44,798 bases of DNA from an uncultured Peptococcaceae bacterium (GTDB taxonomy: Bacteria; Bacillota; Peptococcia; Peptococcales; Peptococcaceae), in contig CATJSX010000114.1 in the NCBI GenBank assembly GCA_949743265.1, positions 1 through 44,798 of the forward strand, given 5' to 3'. This document shows, piece by piece, positions 36,567 through 44,782 of this stretch. The translations under genes were made by a program, and so were the position numbers. Numbering within the stretch: position 1 is the stretch's first letter; every line of letters begins with the position of its first letter. The notes beneath the pieces were generated by a model, which saw nothing but the letters and a program-made list of their open reading frames with translations, was not told the origin of the DNA and did not search any database.

Positions 36567-36603
36567 AAAGCCCCGCAATAGAGATTGAATCTCGGCTGGC
36601 TTT
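36567..36603. repeat. Second hairpin in the same gap
   Basis: Outer pair AAAGCC/GGCTTT and inner pair GAGAT/ATCTC enclose a short loop; AGCC/GGCT gives an alternative register. An extended -10 (TGCTATATT, 36605-36613) follows and may drive the next gene. Confidence 0.4.
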
Positions 36604-36661
36604 ATGCTATATTTTAATAAGTACACAACATTAAAACGATAATTTATGAGGATGGGTATAA

Positions 36662-37015
36662 ATGACAACAGAAGAAATTTTTTGTGACCTGTTCGATAAA
36701 TATGGTGAAGATTTTAACTGGTATATGGTACCACTATCACAGTCAAATGGTGCATTTGTTGAGGAATTGAAAAAGGAGATTGGAGAAAAACACTTTTTAT
36801 ATCATAAAAAAGTTTGGGCAGTAGCAAAATGTGAATCTAATGATGATGTTTTATATGTTGCTGACGGAGAATGGGGTGCAGACATTTATTATATTTTTCA
36901 TCTGACTTATTCAAAACAAAATTTAGAGGGCTTTCCTAAGTATGAGAAATTTGCAGACATACATGCAGTAAAAGAATTTATTGAACAAACATTTATTAAA
37001 AACTATATGGGATAA
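36662..37015 (+). CDS. Orphan hypothetical protein (immunity-protein-like)
   Basis: 117 residues, acidic and aromatic-rich, no signal peptide or transmembrane segment. I do not recognise a defined family; the size and the late YVADGEWGADIYYIFHLTYS strand resemble small immunity proteins of contact-dependent or polymorphic toxin systems. No toxin gene is adjacent. GAGGATG lies upstream of the ATG at acceptable spacing and an extended -10 at 36605-36613. It sits downstream of tRNA-Val next to odd hairpins, a setting typical of acquired DNA. The coding call is moderately sure; the role is a guess. Confidence 0.55.
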   Translation: MTTEEIFCDLFDKYGEDFNWYMVPLSQSNGAFVEELKKEIGEKHFLYHKKVWAVAKCESNDDVLYVADGEWGADIYYIFHLTYSKQNLEGFPKYEKFADIHAVKEFIEQTFIKNYMG

Positions 37016-37317
37016 ATTGAATTTCCAGTTTATTGAAAAGCTCAATTTACTAGTAGACCATGAAACAACTTGAAAGATGCCTGTAAAATAAATTTCAGAC
37101 AAGTTTGGGACAAAATGTCCCAAAGCTGGAGCGGTATTTTTCACAGTGCCACCTCTTTTTCCTAATGTGACGCAATCATATAATTACTTGTTATGACACA
37201 TTCGTTTATGCTTGCAAGCGCTTTTATATCTTATTTCAAGTTGACTGTCTTAATTAAGCTCTTTGCTATTTATTTTTCAGAAAGCTTTCTTTAATTGCTC
37301 TTAGCATAAAAACAAAA
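37016..37317. other. Intergenic stretch with a 9-bp palindrome, possible mobile-element scar
   Basis: Holds the inverted repeat TTTGGGACA / TGTCCCAAA (37104-37112 with 37116-37124, 3-nt loop). No transposase, target duplication or paired terminal repeats could be seen, so a mobile origin is only a suspicion. The rest shows nothing. Confidence 0.35.
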
Positions 37318-37351
37318 AAATACCGCAAAAGCTGATTGCTTTGCGGTATTT
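37318..37351 (-). terminator. Terminator of the thioredoxin-like gene
   Basis: Perfect 12-bp stem AAATACCGCAAA / TTTGCGGTATTT (37340-37351 with 37318-37329), then a T-run on the minus strand. Confidence 0.88.
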
Positions 37352-37361
37352 TAAAATTGTC

Positions 37362-37679
37362 TTAGCCAATAATAGAATCAATCTTATCTCTATATTCTTG
37401 TTCGTCTTTTTTACCAGCCATTTTACCCAAAAATTCGCCTTCGTTAAAGAATAACACTTGTGGTACGCCTTTCAAAGAAAATCTCTGAAACAATGCTTTT
37501 TGTTCTTCAACGTCTACATGATAGAAACCAAATTTACCTTCGTAGTCTGGTTCAATAGTGTCTAAAATCGGATGGACTTCCTGACAAACATGGCAAGAAG
37601 TTCTGGAGAAAATAACCAAGCAAGGATCTCCATTGTCATAAATAATTTCTTCAAATGTGTTTGCATCTAAATTTTGCAT
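37362..37679 (-). CDS. Thioredoxin-family protein with CHVC active site
   Basis: 105 residues, full thioredoxin fold length. The active site is C29-H-V-C32 in FSRTSCHVCQEV instead of WCGPC; the cis-proline loop is KGVPQVLFF. No signal peptide, so cytoplasmic. CHVC-type sites suggest a redox potential unlike classical thioredoxin, perhaps closer to a disulfide reductase for a dedicated partner; that is inference. GGAGTGAC bases precede the ATG. It is monocistronic with its own terminator. Confidence 0.85.
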   Translation of the reverse strand: MQNLDANTFEEIIYDNGDPCLVIFSRTSCHVCQEVHPILDTIEPDYEGKFGFYHVDVEEQKALFQRFSLKGVPQVLFFNEGEFLGKMAGKKDEQEYRDKIDSIIG

Positions 37680-37912
37680 TTTGCGTCACTCCTATTTTAC
37701 TTTTGAATTTTTTGCAGATAACTCTGCAATAGTTATTATTGTTAATATACCACAATTGCACATCATTTGCAAACCTTATTTACAAAATTTTTGTCCAAAT
37801 GGCGAAAAAATTTCTGGAAATTAACAAAAGCCTCTTAAATAAATTTCAGATTAAAAATCAAACGAAATGCAGCTATGGAACACAGAAAAAATAGAAACCA
37901 TTTAATCATTCA

Positions 37913-39742
37913 TTATTTTAAAATAGGAAATTGAGCGTTTTCTTCAACCAGTATAGGTTCATACGTATCAGCAAAAACACCATCTTGAATATATTGATAG
38001 CAATAATAACGCAATTTTTGTTCAGCGTAATCACTCTGATAAAGTTCCTGTTTGACTAACGGGTAACTATTGCGTCGCATTTGAAATGTATAGACAGTTA
38101 AGCTGGCATCTTTTACTAAAGCGTCTTGCTGAAACTGCTGATAAAAATTGAGTCCTGTCGTTTGAGCAAGCTCGTTATTTTCGTCGAGATAATAGCAAAC
38201 GCCAATTTTTTCTGCTTGATTAGGCATTATCGGCGGCAGATTGGTTGCTGGTGACCATAAAAGCCAATCCATTTGAGCAGATGTTTCATTTAATTCTGCT
38301 AATAATTGCTGAAAATGTTGTTCATCAATTGTATATTGCGCTAAATCTCCCCATATTTCCCTCGCTTGATGACGGTTTAAACTGCCCCGAACCGAAGTGC
38401 CATCATTAAGCGCTACTTCAAAACAAACTTCATTTAAATTATCTACTAGCGTTAATAAAATCACGCTGTTTTGATACAATTCCCCTGCATAAGTAGTTTG
38501 CTGACTTCCTCGCAAGTCGTACTGTTTGATAATTTGATAGCCTTCATTATTTTCTACAATTGCCATTTTGCCGCCATAAGACGCTAAATTTAATTGTCCT
38601 ATAATATTGCCCACTGCGCTAGCGTTGCCAACGTATGGCGTATGGGCATCCAGCAACTTTTCTTCTGGTGATATATTTGACGACGGTTGTTTTAAATAAT
38701 AGGTTAATGCTTCCCATTGCTGAGCTAATGGCATTTTATTGGTTGTAGAGCCTGTTAAAAGCAATCCGCCAGCAAAGATAAGAATTAGCGTGCCTATTGT
38801 TGCCATAAACAAATGATGTTTTTGCCATTTTGCAGCATGAACAATATGTTTGAGACGAGCGCGCATTTGGCGATAGTCACCGCTTAACGTTAATAACTGC
38901 ATTTGACAACATTCTGCCATTTTAAGCAGTGTTCTGCCATAAGCTTTATACTCTTGTCCTTGCAGGTAACGAAGCGCTCTATGGTCACAAGCAATTTCCA
39001 TATCTTGCCGCATCATGCCATAGCATAGCCACAAAATTGGATTAAACCAATGGATGACCAAAAAGAATAACCATAAACTATTGAACCAAAGATCACCGCT
39101 TTTGACGTGCATGATTTCATGCAGCAAAATATGTTTTTTCTCCTTTGAAGTCATTTCTGCTACATCTGGCGTCAATAAAATCACCGGTTTTAGCCAGCCA
39201 AAAAGTGCTGGCGAAGTGATTATTGACTGAAAACAAAGGGAAAGATTGGGTTTTAATGCTGTTTCTATCCGCAGCTGTGTAAAAATCATCACCGTTTCAT
39301 CATCGACACACCAACTATGTTTTTGAAGCTTTCGGCTAAGCAATAAATGACCACTGCCAAAATAGAATAGACAAGCAACCATACCGATTAACCAAATAAT
39401 CGCTAAGCAATCAGTAAAAGTAACTGCTATTGTTGCTGGTGGAGCAACACTTGGCACAGCCTCAGATGTTTTGGTCACAGTTTCCACAATTTTTGACGGT
39501 ATTTCTGAAGCAATAGATGGTAGAAACTGCTGTTCAAAAGGTATCGTTGCATTGAAAATACTGACGCTGCTTGCCGGTCCAAGTGGAACTAACAGTTTAA
39601 AAAGAACAAGTAACCATAGCAAATAACGCCATTGTGGTGCTAAATAGTTCTTTAATAGTTGTTGCAACAACAAAACAATTATGCCAACAACTGCTCCATA
39701 AAATGAAGCTTTTAAGCACCAAGCAAAAATTAACGCGATCAT
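37913..39742 (-). CDS. M56-family (BlaR1-type) membrane metallopeptidase sensor
   Basis: 609 residues. N-terminal transmembrane helices (about 5-30, 38-58, 110-130), a cytoplasmic-side zinc protease module with HEIMH in KKHILLHEIMHVKSGD and the third ligand region MEIACDHRALRYL, then a transmembrane helix near 310-330 (LFMATIGTLILIFAGG). The extracellular C-terminus (about 335-609) contains a DUF4825-like start (TPYVGNASAVGNIIGQL) and no penicillin-binding SxxK/SxN signature, so the signal is not evidently a beta-lactam. It overlaps the BlaI-like gene by 4 bp (ATGA). By analogy, signal-triggered proteolysis would inactivate that repressor. Confidence 0.87.
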   Translation of the reverse strand: MIALIFAWCLKASFYGAVVGIIVLLLQQLLKNYLAPQWRYLLWLLVLFKLLVPLGPASSVSIFNATIPFEQQFLPSIASEIPSKIVETVTKTSEAVPSVAPPATIAVTFTDCLAIIWLIGMVACLFYFGSGHLLLSRKLQKHSWCVDDETVMIFTQLRIETALKPNLSLCFQSIITSPALFGWLKPVILLTPDVAEMTSKEKKHILLHEIMHVKSGDLWFNSLWLFFLVIHWFNPILWLCYGMMRQDMEIACDHRALRYLQGQEYKAYGRTLLKMAECCQMQLLTLSGDYRQMRARLKHIVHAAKWQKHHLFMATIGTLILIFAGGLLLTGSTTNKMPLAQQWEALTYYLKQPSSNISPEEKLLDAHTPYVGNASAVGNIIGQLNLASYGGKMAIVENNEGYQIIKQYDLRGSQQTTYAGELYQNSVILLTLVDNLNEVCFEVALNDGTSVRGSLNRHQAREIWGDLAQYTIDEQHFQQLLAELNETSAQMDWLLWSPATNLPPIMPNQAEKIGVCYYLDENNELAQTTGLNFYQQFQQDALVKDASLTVYTFQMRRNSYPLVKQELYQSDYAEQKLRYYCYQYIQDGVFADTYEPILVEENAQFPILK

Positions 39743-40128
39743 AATTCTTCCTCCTCTAGGATAGTGCGCAAAGATTTTATTTCTTCTGCTGATAATTTTT
39801 TCGTTTTTACAAAGCCTGCTACCAAGTGATAGAGAGAGCCGTCATATACTTTATCAACAAAATGCGTGCTGGCGGCTAATTTGTACTCGTCTTCTCCAAT
39901 CAAAGGACGATAACAGTAATTTCTGCCCTCGCCTTTTTCAGCGCTGACAGCTCCTTTTTGCACCAAACGATTGAGCATAGTTTGAATCGTTTTGCTTTTC
40001 CATGAACTTTTGGGCAAAAGCGTTTGAACAATAATTCCGCTGCTTGCTTCGCCCAGCTGCCATAAAACTTTCATTACTTCCAGTTCTCCTTGAGAAATTT
40101 GCGGCAAATAATTGTCTTGATTGGTCAT
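39739..40128 (-). CDS. BlaI/MecI/CopY-family repressor
   Basis: 129 residues. Winged helix: SQGELEVMKVLWQLGEASSG, then TLLPKSSWKSKTIQTMLNRL, LVQKGAVSAEKGEGRNYCYRP, followed by a C-terminal dimerisation helix region. This is the partner of the overlapping M56 protease. Two TACAnnTGTA operators overlap its own promoter (40148-40188), which supports autorepression. A BlaI-type repressor is released by cleavage or ligand; here the M56 protein is the likely trigger. No beta-lactamase gene is nearby. Confidence 0.9.
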   Translation of the reverse strand: MTNQDNYLPQISQGELEVMKVLWQLGEASSGIIVQTLLPKSSWKSKTIQTMLNRLVQKGAVSAEKGEGRNYCYRPLIGEDEYKLAASTHFVDKVYDGSLYHLVAGFVKTKKLSAEEIKSLRTILEEEEL

Positions 40129-40147
40129 TGTTAGGACTCCTTTTTGG

Positions 40148-40200
40148 ATTACATTTGTAAGATATAGTTAAAGATTACACTTGTAAGAAATAATTGTCAA
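40148..40200 (-). promoter_or_regulatory. BlaI-type operators and promoter of the sensor operon
   Basis: Two near-identical 16-bp sites (40148-40163 and 40173-40188), each with a TACAnnTGTA core, 25 bp apart. On the minus strand TTGACA (40200-40195) and a TAATCT -10 (40177-40172) are spaced 17 bp; one site covers the spacer and -10, the other the early transcribed region. Confidence 0.75.
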
Positions 40201-40360
40201 GATATTTCTTATAAAACATAAACTATTTCGATGATATTGACAGCGGCTATTTAAGCGCCTTCGTGCAATAAAAGGCTGCGCAGACGACTGCTTTAATGCA
40301 TTGGATAAACGATTGTAATCCTTAATGGCTGAAATCTCGCCATTATCCAGTAAAAAAGGT

Positions 40361-40400
40361 TTGAAAAGTTAGTCCAGTTTGGTATATTATAAATGTAATC
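40361..40400 (+). promoter_or_regulatory. Promoter of the DsrMK-like operon with BlaI-like site
   Basis: TTGAAA (40361-40366) and TATATT (40383-40388), spacer 16 bp. At 40387-40400, on the minus strand, GATTACATTTATAA matches the operator GATTACATTTGTAA at 13 of 14 positions and sits on the predicted transcription start. A leader of roughly 110 nt follows, with GAGGAGG before the first gene. Confidence 0.55.
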
Positions 40401-40505
40401 ACATTTTGCCGATGAAAGGAGCGCGAAAGAAAGTCTTTTGCAAGTAGCACCCTCTTTTTATCAAGCAGGATTTAAAAATTTAACAAAAAATGAGGAGGTA
40501 CAAGT

Positions 40506-41408
40506 ATGTTTTTAACAATTTTTTGCTGGGTCGCTCTGATCTGTTTTTTTGGCGCATCATTTTACAAAGCGTATAAATTCGCCAAAATGCCTATGCATGG
40601 CAGACAAGATCTTTATCCGATCCCATTAGAAACAAACGAAAGAATGCATTATGGCGGTTCTTATTATGAAGATGACAAATGGTATGAAAAACCTAGACAC
40701 CATAATTTAAAAGGTGAAATCATTGATATGTTGGCTGAAATGCTTTTTATCAAAAAGCTTTTCATTCACCAAAACAGTTTATGGTGGATTTCTTATGCGT
40801 TGCATTTGGGTATTTATGCCGCTTTAGGTTGGACGGTGTTATTGTTTATTGGCGCATTTGTCGGTCCTGCTAGCGTATTTGGCAGTATCATTTATTTATT
40901 GACAATTGTTGCCGGAATTATGGCTGGCGTTTTAATGACTGTTGGTGCTATCGGTTTGATTTTAAAACGTTTAATAAAACCTGAATTCAAAAATTATACT
41001 ACGCCACAGGAATATTTCAATTTATTCTTCTTGTTGTGCGTTTCTGCTAGTGGTTTATTGGTATGGCTTGGCGATAAAAGTTTTGAATATGGTCGCAATA
41101 TTACCAGAGCAATGTTAGGCATTAAATCTTTTGCCGAGTCTTATCCTGAAGGAATGCCAATCATTTTAATTGTCCACATTCTTTTATTGGGCGCCGTCAT
41201 GATTTATATTCCATTTACCAAAATGAGTCATTATGTGGGCAAATACTTCACTTTCCACAAAGTTATCTGGGACAACGAACCGAATTTACCCGGCAGCAAA
41301 ATAGAAAGTGAAATCATCAAACAATCTAAAGATCCGAAACCAAGTAATCAATGGTCTGCGCCGCACTATCAACCGCAACCAGCTAGTGAAGAAGCTGTAC
41401 AAAAATAA
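40506..41408 (+). CDS. Membrane cytochrome b subunit (NarI/DsrM-like)
   Basis: 300 residues, about five transmembrane helices (residues 3-22, 95-120, 125-150, 170-190, 215-240). Histidines in helix 2 (YALHLGIYAA), VHILLLGAV and the SHYVGKYFTFHK tail are in positions expected for haem b ligands of the nitrate-reductase gamma/DsrM type, which moves electrons between menaquinone and a cytoplasmic Fe-S partner. Odd feature: the hydrophilic N-terminal loop after helix 1 is long (about 23-90). GAGGAGG precedes the ATG. The Fe-S protein gene follows 24 bp later. No nitrate-reductase catalytic subunit is present. Confidence 0.82.
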   Translation: MFLTIFCWVALICFFGASFYKAYKFAKMPMHGRQDLYPIPLETNERMHYGGSYYEDDKWYEKPRHHNLKGEIIDMLAEMLFIKKLFIHQNSLWWISYALHLGIYAALGWTVLLFIGAFVGPASVFGSIIYLLTIVAGIMAGVLMTVGAIGLILKRLIKPEFKNYTTPQEYFNLFFLLCVSASGLLVWLGDKSFEYGRNITRAMLGIKSFAESYPEGMPIILIVHILLLGAVMIYIPFTKMSHYVGKYFTFHKVIWDNEPNLPGSKIESEIIKQSKDPKPSNQWSAPHYQPQPASEEAVQK

Positions 41409-41432
41409 AATCGAAGATGGGAGGATATTATT

Positions 41433-43073
41433 GTGATAAACGGTAAAGATTTAAAACCTCGTGATATTAGCACGATAGGTGGTCAGCTAACCAAAATCGA
41501 ATTGATGCCACTGCCAGCGCCATTCGATAAACCGGGTATGGCGCCGGAATTAAAAGAAGCTAAACCGGAATGGGCTGAAAAATATTGTGCAGAATTAGAT
41601 GGTATCATTGCTATTGATACTTTTGAAACGCCAAAAACCAAAGAAGAACAAGACGCACTAGTCCAAAAGTTCCTGCGTGGTGTAGAAAAAATGCTCTCTG
41701 AAGAAACTAACAAAGGGATCATTCAAGCGCTCAATTTATCAATGGAATACTGTGCAAAATGTAATACTTGCTCAGAAGCGTGTCATATTTTCCAAGCAAC
41801 TAATCATAATGAATTATATAGACCAACTTATCGGGCAGAAGTTTTGCGCATGATCGTCAAAAAATATTTCGATAAAAACGGCAAATTGATTCCCGGCGGC
41901 AAAAAAGGCGTTATGGTGAAATTTATCGGCGGCGATATCGATTTGAATTGGGAAACAGTCGCTCGTTTAGGCGAATTATCCTACCGCTGCAATTTATGTC
42001 GTCGTTGTGCGCAAGTATGTCCACTAGCTTTGGATAATAGTTATTTTGCCAAAGAAGTGCGCAAAATTTTCAGCCAAGAAATGGGCTTAGCGCCAAAACC
42101 GCTCCATGATAAAGGCTCTCAGCTACAATTAAAAACAGGATCATCTACTGGTGTTACCAAAGCTGCTTTCTTGGATACGATTGAATTCTTAGATGATGAC
42201 TGTGAAGATTTGATGGGTACTCGTTATGTAACACCAATCGATAAAGAAGGCGCGGATATTCTTTTGATTCACAATGCCGGTGAATTTATGGCTTGGCCAG
42301 AAAATCCAACCGCTTTCAATATTCTTTTTAATGAAGCAGGATTGGATTGGACGCTTAGTAGTGATTTAATGGGCTATGATAACGTCAATTACGGTATTTG
42401 GTATGACGATTTGCAGGCCAAAAAAGTAGCGATTGCTCAGAACGAAGCTGCTAAAAAATTAGGCGTTAAACGTATCGTTATCGCTGAGTGTGGTCATGCC
42501 CACAAAGCTGCAGCAGTCGTTGCCGACCGTTTTTATCCGGGCAGCGATCGCGTACCGGTACAAAGTTTCTTGCCTCTATTGCGCGATTTAATTATGGCGG
42601 GTAAATTTGATTTAGATCCCAGTCGTAACGATTTCCCAGTGGTGTTACATGATCCTTGTAATGTTGTTCGTCAAATGGGGATTGTAAAACCACAACGTGA
42701 TATTTTAAAAGCCGTTATGAAGGATAGCAAATATTATGAAATGAAAGATCATGGCGTTAATAACTATTGCTGTGGCGGTGGCTCAGGCTTTGCTATCATG
42801 AGCGCTATGAACTTTGCTTCCTATCGCGATAACGTTGCTTCTCGTATGAAATTGAAACAAATTTTGGAAGCATGGGGCGAAGACGTTGTTTTAAGCGAAG
42901 GACCGAAATATATTTGTGCACCATGTTCTAATTGCAAAGGCGCTATGCGCGAGATTATTCACAATTATGGTTTAAGCCGCTATAACATTCATTACGGCGG
43001 TTTAGTTGAATTAGTTGTCAACGCAATGACCAAATTCGATACGCCATATATGGAATTTTTGAGAGATGAATAA
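41433..43073 (+). CDS. DsrK/HdrD-like iron-sulfur protein
   Basis: 546 residues from GTG 41433 (GGGAGGAT upstream). Two ferredoxin clusters: YCAKCNTCSEACHIF near residue 108 and RCNLCRRCAQVCPLA near 187, then two cysteine-rich CCG-type domains; the first is disguised (CGHAHKAAAVV), the second reads DPCNVVRQMG, NYCCGGGSG and CAPCSNCKGAM. This is the HdrD/DsrK family, which reduces disulfides or passes electrons to a protein disulfide using a noncubane cluster. With the preceding cytochrome b it makes a DsrMK-like menaquinol-linked complex; the partner substrate is unknown. The C-terminal half has no membrane helix. Confidence 0.87.
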   Translation: MINGKDLKPRDISTIGGQLTKIELMPLPAPFDKPGMAPELKEAKPEWAEKYCAELDGIIAIDTFETPKTKEEQDALVQKFLRGVEKMLSEETNKGIIQALNLSMEYCAKCNTCSEACHIFQATNHNELYRPTYRAEVLRMIVKKYFDKNGKLIPGGKKGVMVKFIGGDIDLNWETVARLGELSYRCNLCRRCAQVCPLALDNSYFAKEVRKIFSQEMGLAPKPLHDKGSQLQLKTGSSTGVTKAAFLDTIEFLDDDCEDLMGTRYVTPIDKEGADILLIHNAGEFMAWPENPTAFNILFNEAGLDWTLSSDLMGYDNVNYGIWYDDLQAKKVAIAQNEAAKKLGVKRIVIAECGHAHKAAAVVADRFYPGSDRVPVQSFLPLLRDLIMAGKFDLDPSRNDFPVVLHDPCNVVRQMGIVKPQRDILKAVMKDSKYYEMKDHGVNNYCCGGGSGFAIMSAMNFASYRDNVASRMKLKQILEAWGEDVVLSEGPKYICAPCSNCKGAMREIIHNYGLSRYNIHYGGLVELVVNAMTKFDTPYMEFLRDE

Positions 43074-43094
43074 ATCAAAATAAGTTTGTAATAA

Positions 43095-43137
43095 AAAACA
43101 GCGGCGAGCTATCTTTAATGATGCTCGCCGCTGTTTT
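43095..43137 (+). terminator. Terminator of the DsrMK-like operon
   Basis: 15-bp perfect stem (43095-43109 with 43123-43137), 13-nt loop, A/T flanks giving T-run on the plus strand. Confidence 0.88.
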
Positions 43138-43194
43138 AGTTGCAATCAAAAGCACACCATACAAAATCGAAAGGGATTTCTTAGCAAAACTTAA

Positions 43195-43308
43195 ACAAAA
43201 AATTAAGAAAATCCCCACCTCAAAGACAGTGGTGGAGATTTTCTGCTCTAAGAAACAAAAAAGTAATGAATAATAATAAAAATGAAATTTTGACTGTCAT
43301 TACTTTTT
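43195..43308 (-). terminator. Tandem terminators of the anion transporter gene
   Basis: On the minus strand, stem AAAAAGTAATGA/TCATTACTTTTT (43297-43308 with 43258-43269) comes first after the stop codon at 43332, then AGAAAATCTCCACC/GGTGGGGATTTTCT (43231-43244 with 43206-43219, one G-U) plus T-run. Confidence 0.75.
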
Positions 43309-43331
43309 AACGCTGTTTCAATTTTATCAAC

Positions 43332-44782
43332 TTATAAAAACAGACAAGATAAAGGATAGCCTACAAAGACAATGACCAGTAAAAAAACAATACAAGATAT
43401 AAGGGTATAACCCCAATGTTTCTTGTTATCAATCAGTTCGTGACCAAAAATCATAGCAGAGGTCGGCGAAGCTGACGGTAAAATGAAAGCAATATTGACC
43501 GCAAAACAAAGTAAACATGTTAAGCCCATGATATTGATTGATGTGATAGACAAGCTAAAAGTTGCCGCAATCGGTGTCAAAACAAGAGCTACAACCATAT
43601 TATTACCAATATTGGTCAAAATTGTTGCTACAGTAAGAAAGATCGCTATAAAAGCTATAGGGCTGAGTTCGCCAAAAAGCGGCTCCAAAACTTGCATTAA
43701 AGCTGCTTTAATGCCTGTGGTATCATCTAAAAGAATCGTGGATAAACACATAGCAACAGATAGCAAAAAGACGATACTCCACATTACATTACTGGAAGCC
43801 AATTCTTGAAATCTTAGCAATGGTTTGCCGTCTACTTTAATAACGCACAATATGACGAACATAACGATGACGATCCCAATAGTGCTGATATTCGCATACT
43901 TCTGCGCCAGCCAACTAGTCTTCGGAATAAACCCCGGCAAAGCGAGAAAGAAAATATAGCAGAAGAAAAAACCTAACAAAAATTTCTGCACGTTTGTCAT
44001 TGGTGCCATATCTTTTTTAAAAAATTCAGCGTTAATATTTTTCAAATTGCTGACATCAGCTCGAAAAACAAAACGCATTAACAAAACATAGGCAATAATA
44101 GCCACCAATATAGGAAAAGCAGTGCATAAATAACCAGCAATATCAACACTAGCGCCAGTAACAGCTTTTACCGAACCCAGTAAATATAACGGCAACCCTT
44201 TAAAAGGAATTAAAGCGCCAGCAAAACCAGCGGCAGCACCAGTACCCAATACCATCAAATGTGCCCAAGTATCACCTTTTTGATAGCCTAAACGTCCGCA
44301 TAACGGCACCAGTATTGCCCACATAACTAAAACAGTAACCATAGGATTTCCTGTAAAAATAGTGAATAAAGCAGTAGAAACTAACCACATCGTTGTAAAT
44401 ACCCATGGACGACCATTACAAATCTTTCGAGTCAATAAAAAAGTAATAATGTGATCATTAACGCCAGCGTGGTCAATAACGCCTAAAACAGCCATGGCCA
44501 AGACACAAATCCATACGGTATCATTGCCTAGCGATATAGTCAAAATGGCTGGCAATTTACTATATCCAACAAAAGAAAAAGCAAATAATGCTAGTAAACT
44601 CGGCCAAAGCAAATCAACGGCTGACCATAAAAAATGACACCAATAAAAACGCCTAACACGCGCATACCCAATGGTGTAATCGGTGCTATTGGCGGCAAAA
44701 AACCAAAACCAAACATAATGGCAATGCCTATAAGAGAAAGAATGTAATAGTTTGTATCTTTATTTGTTACTTGTTTTGTCAA
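43332..44782 (-). pseudogene. SLC13-family (DASS) anion transporter with a single frameshift
   Basis: Starts at TTG 44782 (GGAGG, 44795-44791, 8 nt upstream). The N-terminal 60-odd residues end at TAG 44593-44591 in one frame; residues from MLWPSLLALFAF onward continue in another frame to 43332 (426 residues). The break is at a run of six T (44634-44629, minus). Adding one T restores GVIFLWSAVDLLWPSLLALF, which matches the SLC13 helix. The two parts together give about 484 residues with 11-12 transmembrane helices and the family's late NNMVVALVLTP segment. It would import dicarboxylates or sulfate-like anions if full length. Whether this is mutation or sequence error cannot be told. Confidence 0.82.

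Noticed and set aside
36923-37144. Minus-strand frame of 73 codons overlapping the orphan gene end
   Set aside because: No convincing ribosome site, and it spans the palindrome at 37104-37124; could only be kept if a mobile-element match were found.
43175-43260. Outer TTTCTTAG/CTAAGAAA pair as a larger inverted-repeat element
   Set aside because: The two terminator hairpins account for the structure; the outer 8-bp pair is short and AT-rich.
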